Source: Zingiber officinale
Lineage: Eukaryota; Streptophyta; Magnoliopsida; Zingiberales; Zingiberaceae
Reading direction: 5' to 3'
Assembly (NCBI RefSeq): GCF_018446385.1
Contig: NC_055992.1
Span: 100,086,947 to 100,150,946, forward strand
Length of the DNA stretch: 64,000 bases
Shown: positions 12,761-24,700 of the stretch, piece by piece
How the letters are laid out: every line of letters begins with the position of its first letter
How positions within the stretch are numbered: position 1 is the stretch's first letter
Translations under genes and position numbers: made by a program
Notes under the pieces: generated by a model
The model's database searches: none
The model's input: the letters and a program-made list of their open reading frames with translations, nothing else
What the model was told of the DNA's origin: nothing

Positions 12761-13150
12761 GAGTTTCTCCGATCCATGCATTCGTGCAGGTGCAACGCTG
12801 CCAGTTCCAGTAAGAGAAGAGAAGAGAAATGTGGAGTGCACGTGAGCGCGGTCTCCGAGCCTGCAAAGGCGCGCCATGGAGCAGCAGCAGCTGGGCAGCT
12901 GTCGGCCATCTCCAGCCCCTCGACTGCCTTCTGCTTCGCATATCGGAAACGCATCCCAGTGATGCCATGCCTGCCCCTGCCCCTGCCCCTGCCCCTGCCC
13001 AATGGCTTGCCCCTGCCAGTGTTCCATTGCACAGTGCACTGGCAGGCGATGTGCGTGCTCCGCGCCCGCATTGCCCGGGCGACGACCGACTTGCCTCCCT
13101 CCCTCCCGTGCCCAGCAATCCCCATTTGTCTGTCTTCCATATTCATTTAT
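12761..13150. other. GC-rich island with a CCCCTG hexamer microsatellite
   Basis: This 390-bp island is much more GC-rich than its flanks and is open in several frames on both strands, none with a recognisable domain. At about 12966-13000 it has five successive CCCCTG-type units, which read as a G-run repeat on the minus strand. It could be an exon of an unrecognised gene or a promoter island; I assign no product. Confidence 0.35.
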
Positions 13151-15213
13151 TAATTTTTATCAAATTTTGTTTCATAAAACATAAAAAAAAATATTTAAAA
13201 AAAGTTGTATAAACAAATCGAGTTGAATCGATAAGTTGAATATTTATTTATTCATTTAATATTTCCCAATTTCAACTGAGCAATGAACACTCCACCACTA
13301 ATTACCTTTATTTCCTCCTCTGATGTCCATGATCTTGCAGGTGGCGTGATTGACTTGAATAGATTCTCAGTATTTATTCATCAACCACCTCGATTAGATT
13401 TTTTTTAAAATTTTTAATTCAACGTGTTGATAGCTCTTGTAATAATTATTATTTTTTTAAAAAAATCAACTTGTAATATAATAATATGTAGTCATCTTTT
13501 TGTCGTTTTATACAGCAAATTTAAATTTAATAAGGTCCTAGAAAGAAATTAATTATCGTAGAGAGTGATGAGGAAGCATCGAAGAATTTCAATATTATTG
13601 TTAGGCTAGTCGTTATCCAGTGATGTCTAGATATATATAGAGAAGAAAATTAAAATTTTCATTTTTCCTTCGTAATTTATTTATTATCATCAAATATTTT
13701 AATAAAAATATATTTTAATACAAAAAAATAAGAAAAAGGATAAGTGGCAAAATATGAAACATGTCCCACCGATCAAAAAATACCTTTTGTCTCGGGGCGT
13801 GGGGTTCACGTGGTTCACGTGCGCGCACGTGATCTCCAGCTTGAATGAGAAATAAAATACCTTACTTTTTCCCCCTCGCAATTTAATAAATTCAATGAGC
13901 ATTAATGAAGTTTTGACCATCGCCGTTTACCTCTTGAAACATGCAGACCAGTCTTATTTTATACATTATCCTTGTTCATCATCTTCTTCTGCACAGGAAA
14001 TTAACTTGCAGCAACAGAGAACTTTTTTTATTCACTTTACTAAATTGCAACCTTGAATTTAAGAAATATTCCAAAAGCATAAGCAAAGACTATGCAACAT
14101 TATCATTTGTGGAGCAGAGAATGAAAGGTATTGTATGATGTAGAAAAGGAAAAGCACTTGTTCTTTGGACATTGACAGTCATTTAAATATTTTATCAATT
14201 AAAAATGCAATAAAGTAAAATATTACTGAAGCATTTTAATTATCCATTCGACCGAATCACTCAAAGCTGTGTAGCTGATGCTGATTTGTTTAATCCGTCG
14301 ACTTAATTATTTTGTATAAAGAATTCAAATGGGTTCCAGTGCACTTTACCTCACTGTTCACTGTGTGTGCTCTTTGCTGCAGCAATGAATCATTGCAGTA
14401 ACTCCTTGTTTGATAAATTTTTGATTCACTAAGAACAGACAAGGAAACTAAAAATTGAGCAAGGGGATACTGACAGTTCCGCACAGAATTGTTCGATTCA
14501 ACTAGTTAACCAAGAACGGAAAGTCGATCGAAACAATAGAGAACTTCTGTTTGGATGGTCTAATATCACAATACCTAAGGCAGATTAGTTGAATTGTCAT
14601 GGAAGTGCAGTTTAAGATAGTACAGTGTATCTATCACAGAGTCCTACTTGTTTCTTTCAATCACCGGTCCCTCATGAAGATTGGTACTAACCTAGAAGAT
14701 AAGTACCCTAGTAGTTGTCCAATATCGTAGTATCAAACTATGTCCATACGAACAAAAGGCCAACACTTTCTTGAGCTTGTTGTTAATAGAGCAGCTCATC
14801 ATTGTAACCTTTCAGGTTCACCTAGAATATTGCACTCGATTACTTGCATGGAATTCTGATTGAAAACCTTTATCTGGAATTAAGGAGAGAAACCTCAAAC
14901 GTCCCTTTTATGTTGTTATCAATCTCAAGATAGATAAAAAATATATATATAATGTCAGAGAAGATTTGAACCAAATATGATATCTTAAATTATGTGGATT
15001 ATGTGGAACATTCTGAACATACAAACCAAAAACAAACTCTTTCACATACTTCTCGACTCACAGACAAGCAGGAAAATATTTTTAAAGTGCAGGAGTATGG
15101 TCATGATTTCTAACTTGCATCCAGCCATTCCTAATGCTCAGACTTGAGAAAGTATAAATTTGTGTCAGAAATCTTCAGCCTTACCTATTGGTCTGTGAGC
15201 CAAAATTACCCAT
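13151..15213. other. Intergenic DNA and 3' flank of the HSF gene
   Basis: The sequence is AT-rich. The part nearest 15213 should be the 3' untranslated region of the minus-strand heat-stress factor. No other gene or transposon is recognisable. A CACGTG-containing segment (about 13799-13832) has no associated gene. Confidence 0.4.
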
Positions 15214-18200
15214 CTACTCTGTGAGGTGATCCATATCATGGGCACTGTCCCAACCAATTCCAGATTCTAGCTTTGCATCCTCAGTTTCATGTATGCCCGA
15301 ATCAACCTCTTCAGCATCTCCCAGAAGTAGGTTGTCGGTCAAGAGTTGTTCCCAGAAAGGATCGCTGACACTTGGAAGCTTCTCATCATCATTCAATATA
15401 TCCATATCAGCATCAGAACAAAATTTTTCAGTCTCAATTTGAGGCAACTCATTCATGAAATCTGGAATATAATTCATAGGAAAGCTACCTCCATTCTGTC
15501 CTACATAGCTATGATTATGTTCATTAAGCATCATGGAAGGGACTTGAGAAGTTTCGGAGACACCAAGTTGAGTATGGGGTGGAGTGATGATGCCAGATAT
15601 ATTCGTTTTATGCATGTCAGTCGGAGCAACATTTGCTACACTAGAAGCTTGGATTTCAGATGGCACAGATAATGAGGGCAGTGCCGAGCACCCAGAGCTA
15701 GTAGGTAAGGAGGGTTCGTTTGAACTTGTAGGCATTTCAGATAGTGTAACTCCTGATATCCTCTTTAGTGGACTTCTGCCATCAAAAGCTTCAATAGGGG
15801 ATTGAAAATTGTCAATCAAGTAATTCTGCGAGTTTCCAAAGGAATCCAACCTATGTGAGGTGTCAAATTTTAGAATCTGCATCAACATTGCCTTTGCTGC
15901 TTCATTTATCAAGGGTTGGTATTTAACTATTTGGCCATCCTGCATTGTGCTTTCAACCTCTAGCTTGTCTTTCCTATTCCGCTTTTTGTTTAGTCCAACA
16001 ATGCGTCTATTGCAGTCATTTTGCTGCACAAACTGGGCTAGGAATCCAGGGCTCTGCATGGCCTTTGCCAAGAATGACATCATTTGTTGTTGGCGCTGAT
16101 CCATACCTTGGAGACGCTGGCCCATGGTGTTTAGCTGCTGATCAGTACTTTGCTGCTGCTGTCTCAGCCTAACCAGTTCCAGCATGAGCACATTCTTGTC
16201 TCTCTTAAGCCTCTCAATCTCCTCCTCCAAACCAAATTTTCCCACCTCAATTGTATTCTGTGTTTGTGGCTGCTGCTGCTGGTTATGTGCATGGGTTGAT
16301 TTTCTTCTGTTGATCAACCTCAACAAATGTTTTTGTCCTCTCAAGAAACCTTCATTGGCAAACTCCCATCGATCAGGATCAACTTTTTTAAAACCCTACA
16401 CAAGGTTTTGGACATGAACTAAGAAATTCTAGAAGTTAGTGGTTGAATACATAAATATTTCAAGCAAACCCAGAAAACAACAATTCTAAACAACAAGCCT
16501 AAAAACACAATAACCATTCAACGCCAATGATATCCTAACTGCATATTTGCTAGTCATCCTACTCATAATTAATTTCAATAATTAATCTCATCTTTGATTC
16601 AGAGAATAGACCTAAATTCAAATTCCAATAGAATTATTGCTCTTTTTAAAACTAGCATAGTTATTCTTTCCATCAAAATTAAGCATTAGTTATTGATGCC
16701 AATCAGATTTATATTTTTTTAAAGGTGTGATAAGAATTTTTTTTTAGATAACAAGACATTTCAGTTTTATATAAACCAACTCCAATGTCATGATCATTCG
16801 CAGTTAGGTAGTCACTAGTCAATTTCTTAAGTCCCCTATGCCGTGATCATTTAGAGGTAGCTTTCAGGATCCTATGATATTGGAAGAATGCTCTAAGGAA
16901 AAGTGTTTTACATCAGAATCCAGGTTGCCTTTAAATTGTAGGTATAACAATGCCAATTAGGCAGAACCTCCCAAAGACAGAAGATCCGTATCATTTTGGG
17001 AGGTAAGATAATCTCTTCGAAGAGTAAACTATTATAGCCAAGTCAAGGACAATGGCAAGGTACAAGGCTATTATCCTAGCTATATGTAATCTTATTTGGG
17101 ATAAACCCGATGAAGTTAGGGCATGCTCTTAAGAAAAGATGAAGTTGTATTGTGAAAATCAACTTGCATGTATATAGCCTTTAACCTAACATTCTATGAG
17201 ACTGAAAAATACCTATAGATCATTTGCTACTCCATTAAAGTGAAGATGCAAGTCAATGAAGTTGTCACAATTTGTCAGCTCTAATAATCAATGTGTGAAT
17301 TTGTTAAACGAATCTTAAGAGGTTATAGGATGGAGATTATTGTAACGAGATAGATTCTAATGATTGTTAAGACACTCAAGCGAGCTAGAGGGGAGTGATT
17401 AGCTCTAATCGCTTCTTCAATGATAAGTTGCAGAGGAAAACACTCGAAGCAATACGAACACCCAGATTTACTTGGTATCCACCTCAACAAGGTGACTAAT
17501 CCAAGGATCCACACAGAGTACACTCCACTATAAAAAAACTCCTTCTCGTAAACACTCCGGAGGTGGAGAAACCTCGTACAAGCTCACAAACAAGAAGAAA
17601 ATATACAATACAAATGAAAACCTTGCTAGCTTTCTTGTAGCTTGTAAACGCCTCTTGATTGGTTGGAAAGTACAATAACACTTGTCTTCCAAAGCTCAAG
17701 GATTGGCAGTGAAGAGTGGAGAAAAAGAATTGTGTTTGAATCTTCATCGTCACTTTTATATCTCGCGGATTATGGCTCCCAATCGATTGTCACGTTAGAT
17801 CCAACGCATCCAGCCGTCCAAACCTCATAACGGCTCTTTTCTTCATCATTTAATCAATTAGCCAATTGATTACGGACCTTCTTAATCGATTACGAAATCC
17901 ACTGTTCGCTTGCGAGCTTCTCCCAATAGATTACTCAATCGATCACGCTCTCACGAGGAGCTACTGTGCTTCACGAAAAACTCCTCTTGATCAATCAGTT
18001 GATCGATCAAGAAGATATTGTTTGTTGCCAAGAAACACACCCACTTGATCGATTGGTGCAGATCTTGATCGATTAACCAATCAATCTAGCCACCTTCTGT
18101 TTCGCGAATTTCTTCTCCCAATCGATCACCTGATCGATTGGTTTGACCTTGATCGATTACTCAATTGATTTGAGCCCTTTTTGCTTCGCGAAGACAAACT

Positions 18201-20828
18201 CTCAATCGATTGGATTTGGCACAATCGATTACCTAATTGATTGCCAGCCCTAACTCACTTAACCCGAGTCTAGGGTTCCCTTGCCCAACCTCCAGTTAAC
18301 CATGACCTGTTGGGACTTCTCCACCAAGTGTACGGTCAACCTTTTGACCGACACCCACTTGGACTTTGCCAACTTCACATTGGACTTCCGATCACTAAGT
18401 ACGGTTCTCCTTAACCCACTTGGATTTTCCTCTTGCCTAATCGCAGTTAGGACTTTACCTTGTCAACGTGTGATCCCCCTTGACCCACTTGGACTTCCTT
18501 TTGCCTAACCGCATTTAGGACTTTACCTTGTCAACGTGCGATCCCCCTTGACCCACTTGAACTTTGCTTGCCTAATGGCAGTTAGGACTTTCCTTGCCAA
18601 CGTACAGTCCTCCTTGACCCACTTGGACTTTCTTGGCCAAAGTGCAGTCTTCCTTGATCCACTTGTACTTTTCCTTTACCTAACCACAATTAGGACTTTC
18701 ATTGCCAACGTGCGGTCCTCCTTGACCCACTTGGACTTTCCTTGCCAGCGTGCGGTTCTCCTTGACCCACTTGGATTTTCCTTACCAACGTGCAGTCCTC
18801 CTTAACCCACTTGGACTTTCCTTTGCCTAACCGCAATTAGGACTTTCCTTGACAACGTGCGGTCCTCCTTGACTCACTTGGACTTTCCTTGCCAACGTGT
18901 GGTCCTTCCTAACCCACTTGGATTTTCCCTTTGCCTAACCCTCGAGTCAGGCAGTTACAACTTTACCAGTCAAGTACCGGTCTTCCTTGACCTACTTAAC
19001 CTTTTTCACATATTGTCCAAACATTGAAACTCAAGCTCAAATCCACTCAAGCTTAGTCAACCAGTCAACCTTGACTATGGGATGATTGCACCAACAATGA
19101 TATCTTTAAGCCAAGTTAAGAAGTGTTAAGGATCTAATTTTAATAATGGCATCCTACTGGTAGATACCAAATAATAGTAAGTGAGATTATGTGTCGGTAA
19201 AAATAAACTTGCATGAGGACTACCTAACAATTTTTTCCATTAATCTTCACACACAACACCTTCCACTCTATTTTTTTTTTAATTGGAAACTCAAAGGAAT
19301 ACTGCTTTCAATTAAACATTTTTTTATTACATTAAAAATCTTATACGGCCATTAAGTTTTATAGAGGAGTATATCCTTAGTAACATTAAAAAATCAATTA
19401 AATAAATTTTTATTTCACTAACTAGAGTGTTCATTGGTCTCCTTACTATACGTTTCACTCTAATTATTCAACTAAAGTCCAATCATATGGTACTTTGGTT
19501 ATTACGCTTTTATTATAATAACTAGAGTTTTCTTTATTTTACATCTCCCCAATACGAATTCCACATGATCGATAAATTATGGTGAATTGTACCATAGCCT
19601 TGTAAGATTTCCTTTTATCCCAAAGAGCAAATGGCTACAAAACCCCAGAAGCTTCTCTCCTCTAAATTACCCAACATCAAATGACAAAGAGAGAAGTGGT
19701 GACACAGATACAAAGAATATAAAAACAGAAAAATAGAACTTTAGGGACACTTATGTTCAACTGTTACACCTGATCAGTTTAAAAGTTGAGTGTCCATATA
19801 TAGTATGAGACCGCTTTCAGAACCAAGCTCAAGACAACCATATAATTCTTTAAGAGTTGTCTTTAAGTAATCCCGCTAAAACACCAAATCTATATACATC
19901 CTAGATGTCCATTTGCCCCCATTAGTATTGGTCTCACCTAGAATAAACCATGTTGAAGTTCCCGTTTCACAGTTTAGATGGTGAACCACTCAAGGCCTAA
20001 GGCCTATGTTTGTCCAGCCTCACTTAAAGATGTTTATAACAGCAGTCATGGATCAGTTGATACTCACTCCCCGTGCCAAGCTCCCAAACAAGATAAATGT
20101 GCAAGGGCTTGACCGAAGTTTCAGAGAATATAGTGATGAGATAACAATTCCAGTCTGACTCATAGACACTTACAATAGCAGTCATGTATCAGTTGATACT
20201 CAATCCCTTGGCAAGTTCCAAACAAGATAAATGTGCAAGGGCTTTAGCAAAATTTCGGAGAATATAGGATAAGGTAACAATTTTATCTAGATTCTAGACA
20301 TTTAGCTAGCTACCACAAGCTGATACCCCACTTATACAAGACTTGAAACCATAATTTAGGCAAACTGATTCATAATAATAATAATAATAATAAATCTTTA
20401 CTTTTGACAAATTCATTAAATCACATATAATAATAACAAAATTCATTTAATCATAAAGTAAATTTTGGTTCAGAAGGTCTCCAGAAATTAGGGGTATGAT
20501 GAAATGTGTAGCATGAACTTTTCATATGAAAAGGGAATCAATGGAAGAGGCGTACATAGGTATTGAGTTGGCGAACGAAGCTAGAGAAGTTATTGTGCTT
20601 GAAGAACTTGGGGAGGAGGTCTCTAGCGAATTCGGTGGTATTCCACACCACAAAGCTGTTGTCGGCCGGTCCCCACGACACGACGGCGTCCGTCGCCGGG
20701 TCGTCCACCAACTCGTACGTCTTGCTCAAGAACGGGGGTGGGGCACCGACACTGTGAACCGCGTTGCCCGTCGTATCTTCGGCTTCCTTCGCGGAGGCTC
20801 CGCCCCCGTCTCCTCCAGCGCCATCCAT
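15214..20828 (-). CDS. HSFA1: Class A heat-stress transcription factor, HSFA1-like (two exons)
   Basis: The coding exons are 20828-20556 (91 codons) and 16395-15214 (393 codons plus stop), together 484 aa. The intron begins GT right after the codon for Tyr in RQLNTY and ends AG before [12 protein letters not shown], the conserved phase-0 position inside the HSF DNA-binding domain. That domain spans about residues 31-124. A coiled-coil HR-A/B region with the long class-A spacing lies at about 142-205, followed by [11 protein letters not shown] and a basic NLS NKKRNRK at about 227. An AHA activation motif, [10 protein letters not shown], is at about 436-445 and the protein ends with a short acidic/hydrophobic tail (HDMDHLTE). 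The [12 protein letters not shown] segment supports the A1 subgroup, the trimeric master activators that bind heat-shock elements (family knowledge). The start is the first ATG (20826-20828); the upstream extension lacks an ATG. The intron is 4.16 kb and carries a solo LTR. Confidence 0.94.
17365..19096 (-). mobile_element. Solo SIRE-like LTR inside the HSF intron (TSD ATGAT)
   Basis: The 1,732-bp block starts TGTTAAGACACTC, ends GATTGCACCAACA and is flanked by ATGAT at 17360-17364 and 19097-19101. No internal retroelement sequence remains, so it is a solo LTR left by recombination. Read on the minus strand it begins TGTTGGTGCAATC, the start shared by the SIRE-like families elsewhere in the window, and its U3 end contains a long minisatellite (18290-18960). 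17800-18250 is dense in degenerate ATCGATTG words. The surrounding intron (16396-17364 and 19102-20555) shows nothing else beyond simple repeats such as ATA at about 20372-20390. Confidence 0.9.
18290..18960. repeat. Minisatellite in the solo LTR (units of about 40 and 70-80 bp)
   Basis: Around a dozen degenerate units alternate between 'ttgacccacttggacttt' plus 'ccttgccaacgtgcggtc' and a longer form that inserts 'gcctaaccgcaattaggac'. The array lies in what would be the LTR U3. Functionally analogous but different arrays occupy U3 in the LTRs at 42536-43707, 31483-35216 and 48030-49411. Confidence 0.85.
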
Positions 20829-21060
20829 GCCTCCCTCTTCGAGACGCAAAGTATCACAAAAGAATCGGGGCGAGATTAAGCTTTAGGCCGAGTGAATGCA
20901 TCTATTCTCCGGCGACGGGAAAAGGAAACTCCAGAGGAGAAGGAAGTAGGCAGCGGCGGAGACGGCGGAAGGGAAGCCGGAGATCGGCGCAGAAGAATTT
21001 ATAAATGTTTTTTTGTATTAAAAATCAAATAGAAAAAACAAAGGTATTTATATTTAGTGG
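20829..21060 (-). promoter_or_regulatory. 5' leader and proximal promoter of the HSF gene
   Basis: GC- and purine-rich leader sequence runs from 20829 to about 21000 and then turns AT-rich. On the minus strand AAATTCTTCT near 20990-21000 resembles a partial heat-shock element (alternating GAA/TTC), which would fit auto-regulation, but the match is short. 21061-21703 holds no gene that I can support; it includes the likely 3' untranslated region of the chaperonin gene. Confidence 0.35.
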
Positions 21061-21703
21061 ATCCAATTAGAAGATAGTGAAATATGATGCTGATCCTATC
21101 CAAGGAGCCAGGTAGGCTAGCTTTAGAAATCCCATCATAACCGTTGAAGGGAACAAATTCCGGTTGATCGCTGATGCGTTATGGCCCGACCAGATAGGCA
21201 TTGGTACAGAGACTGGAGCGAATCCTATCCTGGGTTGTTTGGCTACAGAAGGCTGACGGTGTGGTTGCGTTACCGGACTTTTCATTGGTAGACACGGGTG
21301 GAGCCCAGGGACCGCAATCTAATCAACGATCGCTCACCAAATCGCTACCCTGCTGGCAAAATTGCAGTCATACTGAAGTCGGTGATTTTCTACCCCCAAG
21401 GAGTTTTCAAAAGTCTCAGAATTGAAGAACATATCGATTAGTACGTAAAAATGTCAAGGCAGAGTTCATGATAAAAATAGGCAATTGACATGACAATTAA
21501 TTGCATCCGCATATAAAAAATATAGAGGCACAATGAGGTTTCTAGTTCCTACTCCCATGTAACCTACTGTTTTCCTCTGCTCGAATTGCTTCTCAATAGA
21601 ACCCCTGTACCCATCGACTTTACCCTAAGCTACTCCGAGTTGTTATGAATGACTTGTAGCAGAAATAGAAGATCTCCGCGTAATCAATCCTTTCTCGGTT
21701 TAT

Positions 21704-24700
21704 TTAGTAGCCATAACCTGCCAGTAGCAGCGTGTAAGGAGCACATACTTTAGCAAAGATGATGATACAGATTCCTAATCTTGTTTCAGTGTTCCATACC
21801 TGAGTTATCCATTGGGTTTCCTGCAGGGACAGGCTCAGGCTCCTTGATGTCGACGACCACTACATCGGAAGTGAGGAAAGTTTTGGCTACAGAAGCTGCA
21901 TGCTCCAAGCAACATCTCACCACCTGTTTCAGTTCAAGTACGGCAGGGCAAGTTAGTTTTGGCAAATGCGAGCAATGAAACTCCACACTATCCCCGAATA
22001 CTTAAACTAGCATTTTAAGTTTCGCGGCAAGTAGACATGCAAAAAAAATGTAAAACAGAAATGAGAAGAGAGCAAACCTTGGTGGGATCGATTATCCCAG
22101 CTGCCATCAAGTCCTCGTAGTTACCAGTAGCAGCATTGTAACCAAATTTGAAATTATCATTTGACAATACCTAAAGCAATTGTCCAACAATATAGTCATA
22201 ATAGATGATAAGAAACCCAGTTCAATTAACCAACCAGAAGAAGAAAAAAAAAAAGCTTACCTTTTCAGTGACTACACTTCCATTGACACCGGCATTTTTA
22301 GCAATCAACTTCAGAGGGTAACTCAAAGCCTTCTTAACTATATCTGCTCCAACCTGCAAGTTGCATCACCTTAACATTATTTTTACTAATGCACATGGAT
22401 AAAGCATTTTTTTCCATTCAAGTGGAATGCGAACCTTTTGCTCATCATTTTCAAGAGTTTCCTTGATGGCATCAACATTGGATGAAAGCCTCAACAAGGC
22501 ACACCCACCACCAACAACAATACCCTCCTCCACAGCCGCCTAAACATAAAAATAGAAGGTGATTGAAATACAATCTTAAAGCATATCATAGATTACAAAT
22601 TTATCAGCCATAAGATTTACCTTTGTAGCATTAAGAGCATCTTCAACTCTCAATTTCTTCTCTTTTAGTTCTGTTTCAGTCTGTGCTCCGACCTGCACAA
22701 GTTTGAGATACAAGACAATGTAAGCCAAAATACCACATAAATATTGAGGTCAGTAGGAACAACACAGAAACAAATAATATACTGAAACCTCAAAAAAAAA
22801 AACAAAGAAAAAAAAATTCAGCATGCCTGAATGACAGCAACACCACCAGATAGTTTTGCTATTCTCTCGTTGAGCTTTTCCTTCTCATATTCTTGCTCCG
22901 CAACCTATGTATATACTCAATACAGCTAGTAACTTGGAAATTTTTATATAGTAAAAAAAGCATATATCCTTTCCCTACAATCCAACCTCAATCAGGTTTC
23001 TGATCTGTGCTACTCTTTTATTGACTTCCTCCTGCGTACTCCCATCACCAACTATGGTGGTTGAATCTTTAGTAAGTACAATCTTGGCAACAGTACCCAA
23101 GACGTCTTTGTCAGCTTTATCCAGGGAGAGACCAACCTCATCTCTGATCACAGTAGCTGCACGAATCAAAATGCTGTAAGAATCTTGGGAAGGATAGTGT
23201 AAATGCAAACAGAGTATATCTTAACTAAAATTATGAAGAAAGCAAATATACCAACCTCCTGTCAATATTGCGATGTCATCAAGATACTGACTTTTGCACT
23301 CCCCAAATCCAGGAGCTTTTAGTGCGGCAATTTTCAATGCCCCTCTTAATTTATTCACAACAAGTGTTGCTAGAGCTTCTTGTTCAATATCTTCTGCAAT
23401 TATGACTACTGGATATCCCCCTCTTATAGCATCTTCCAACACACTGATAAGATCTCTTGCATTTGTGATCTTCTTGTCAACAAGAAGCAACTGAAGACAC
23501 AAGAAGATATGACTTAATACAAGCTTACAGTAAGTCATACATTAACCTCAAAAGGAGCATCCAAGCCAAAAAAAATGTAGTAACTTATCATAATAAGATT
23601 AAAACCTTGCAATTCTCATACTCAGCAGTCATCTTTTCACTGTCTGTCACGAAATATGGGGAAATATATCCTCGATCAAATTGCATTCCCTCAACAACAT
23701 ACAGATTGTTTTCAGCACTTTTCCCTTCTTCAAGTGTAACTACACCCTTCCTCCCAACCTTGTTCATTGCCTCGGCTACCATATTTCCTATTTCATAATT
23801 GTTACCAGCACTAACAGAGGCAACATCTGCGAGTTCACTGTCTTCAACCTGTATCACAAAGATTGCATAATTAGAACTGTTGATATCATTACTAACTTTA
23901 GACTATAGTTAGTTTGATTTCACATTTGAAGGCAACTGAAACAATCTGACAGAAAGACCAGCCTACCTCTTTAGACATCTTCTTAAGTTCAGCAACTAGA
24001 GCTTTGGCAGTTTTTTCAATACCACGGGTAATTTGAACAGGATTAGCACCAGCTGCAACTACCTGCATGAGATGTGCATTTAAGTGATCAGCAGGGGCAA
24101 TCAATCCACAAGCAACTACACGGACTATGACCAGGATGGTGTACCTTAACACCTTCAGCAATCATTCCTTGAGCAAGAACAACAGATGTAGTTGTCCCAT
24201 CCCCGGCCAAATCATTAGTCTTGGCAGCTGCTTGTCTAACTAGTTTGACACCGATGTTCTCAACAGGATCCTCTAGCTCAACCTATTTATCAGTTGGAGT
24301 TGCAAAGGATCCAATATCACAATTAAATATAATAAAGATCAAACAAGATGCAAAGCAGTATCAAATTGCTTTTTCCAGAATGGACAAAAAAGGACAATTC
24401 TACCAGTGAAGGATAGCAGCTAGAAAATTATGAGCAGATAGACCCTCACAAATAGTTTTAATAAAACAAAGTGAAATTATCTAGAAGGGAAACAAACAAG
24501 TAAAAAGAAGCTCAAACGATAGTAATGCAAAGTTAGTTGTTAGCACCTAACATATTTTTCATGTCAGCTACACAGCCAATAGACATCAATCAAAAACATT
24601 TCCATGAAATATGATGCCAGGTGGGATAGCAATTATCCTGTGGTCTATTGAATTTGTTGATTCGTGCACGAATACTGAAAGCAATCTTCTAGAACTGGTT

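Noticed and set aside
12741-13212. Several overlapping open frames on both strands
   Set aside because: They come from a GC-rich island with a hexamer repeat; none shows a family motif and they exclude each other.
18270-18970. Regular repeat-spacer look, CRISPR-like at first sight
   Set aside because: It is a degenerate minisatellite without unique spacers, inside a plant LTR bounded by a TSD.
21067-21285. 72-codon open frame between HSF and CPN60B
   Set aside because: No family resemblance, and it sits in the promoter/3' flank interval; I could not support a gene.
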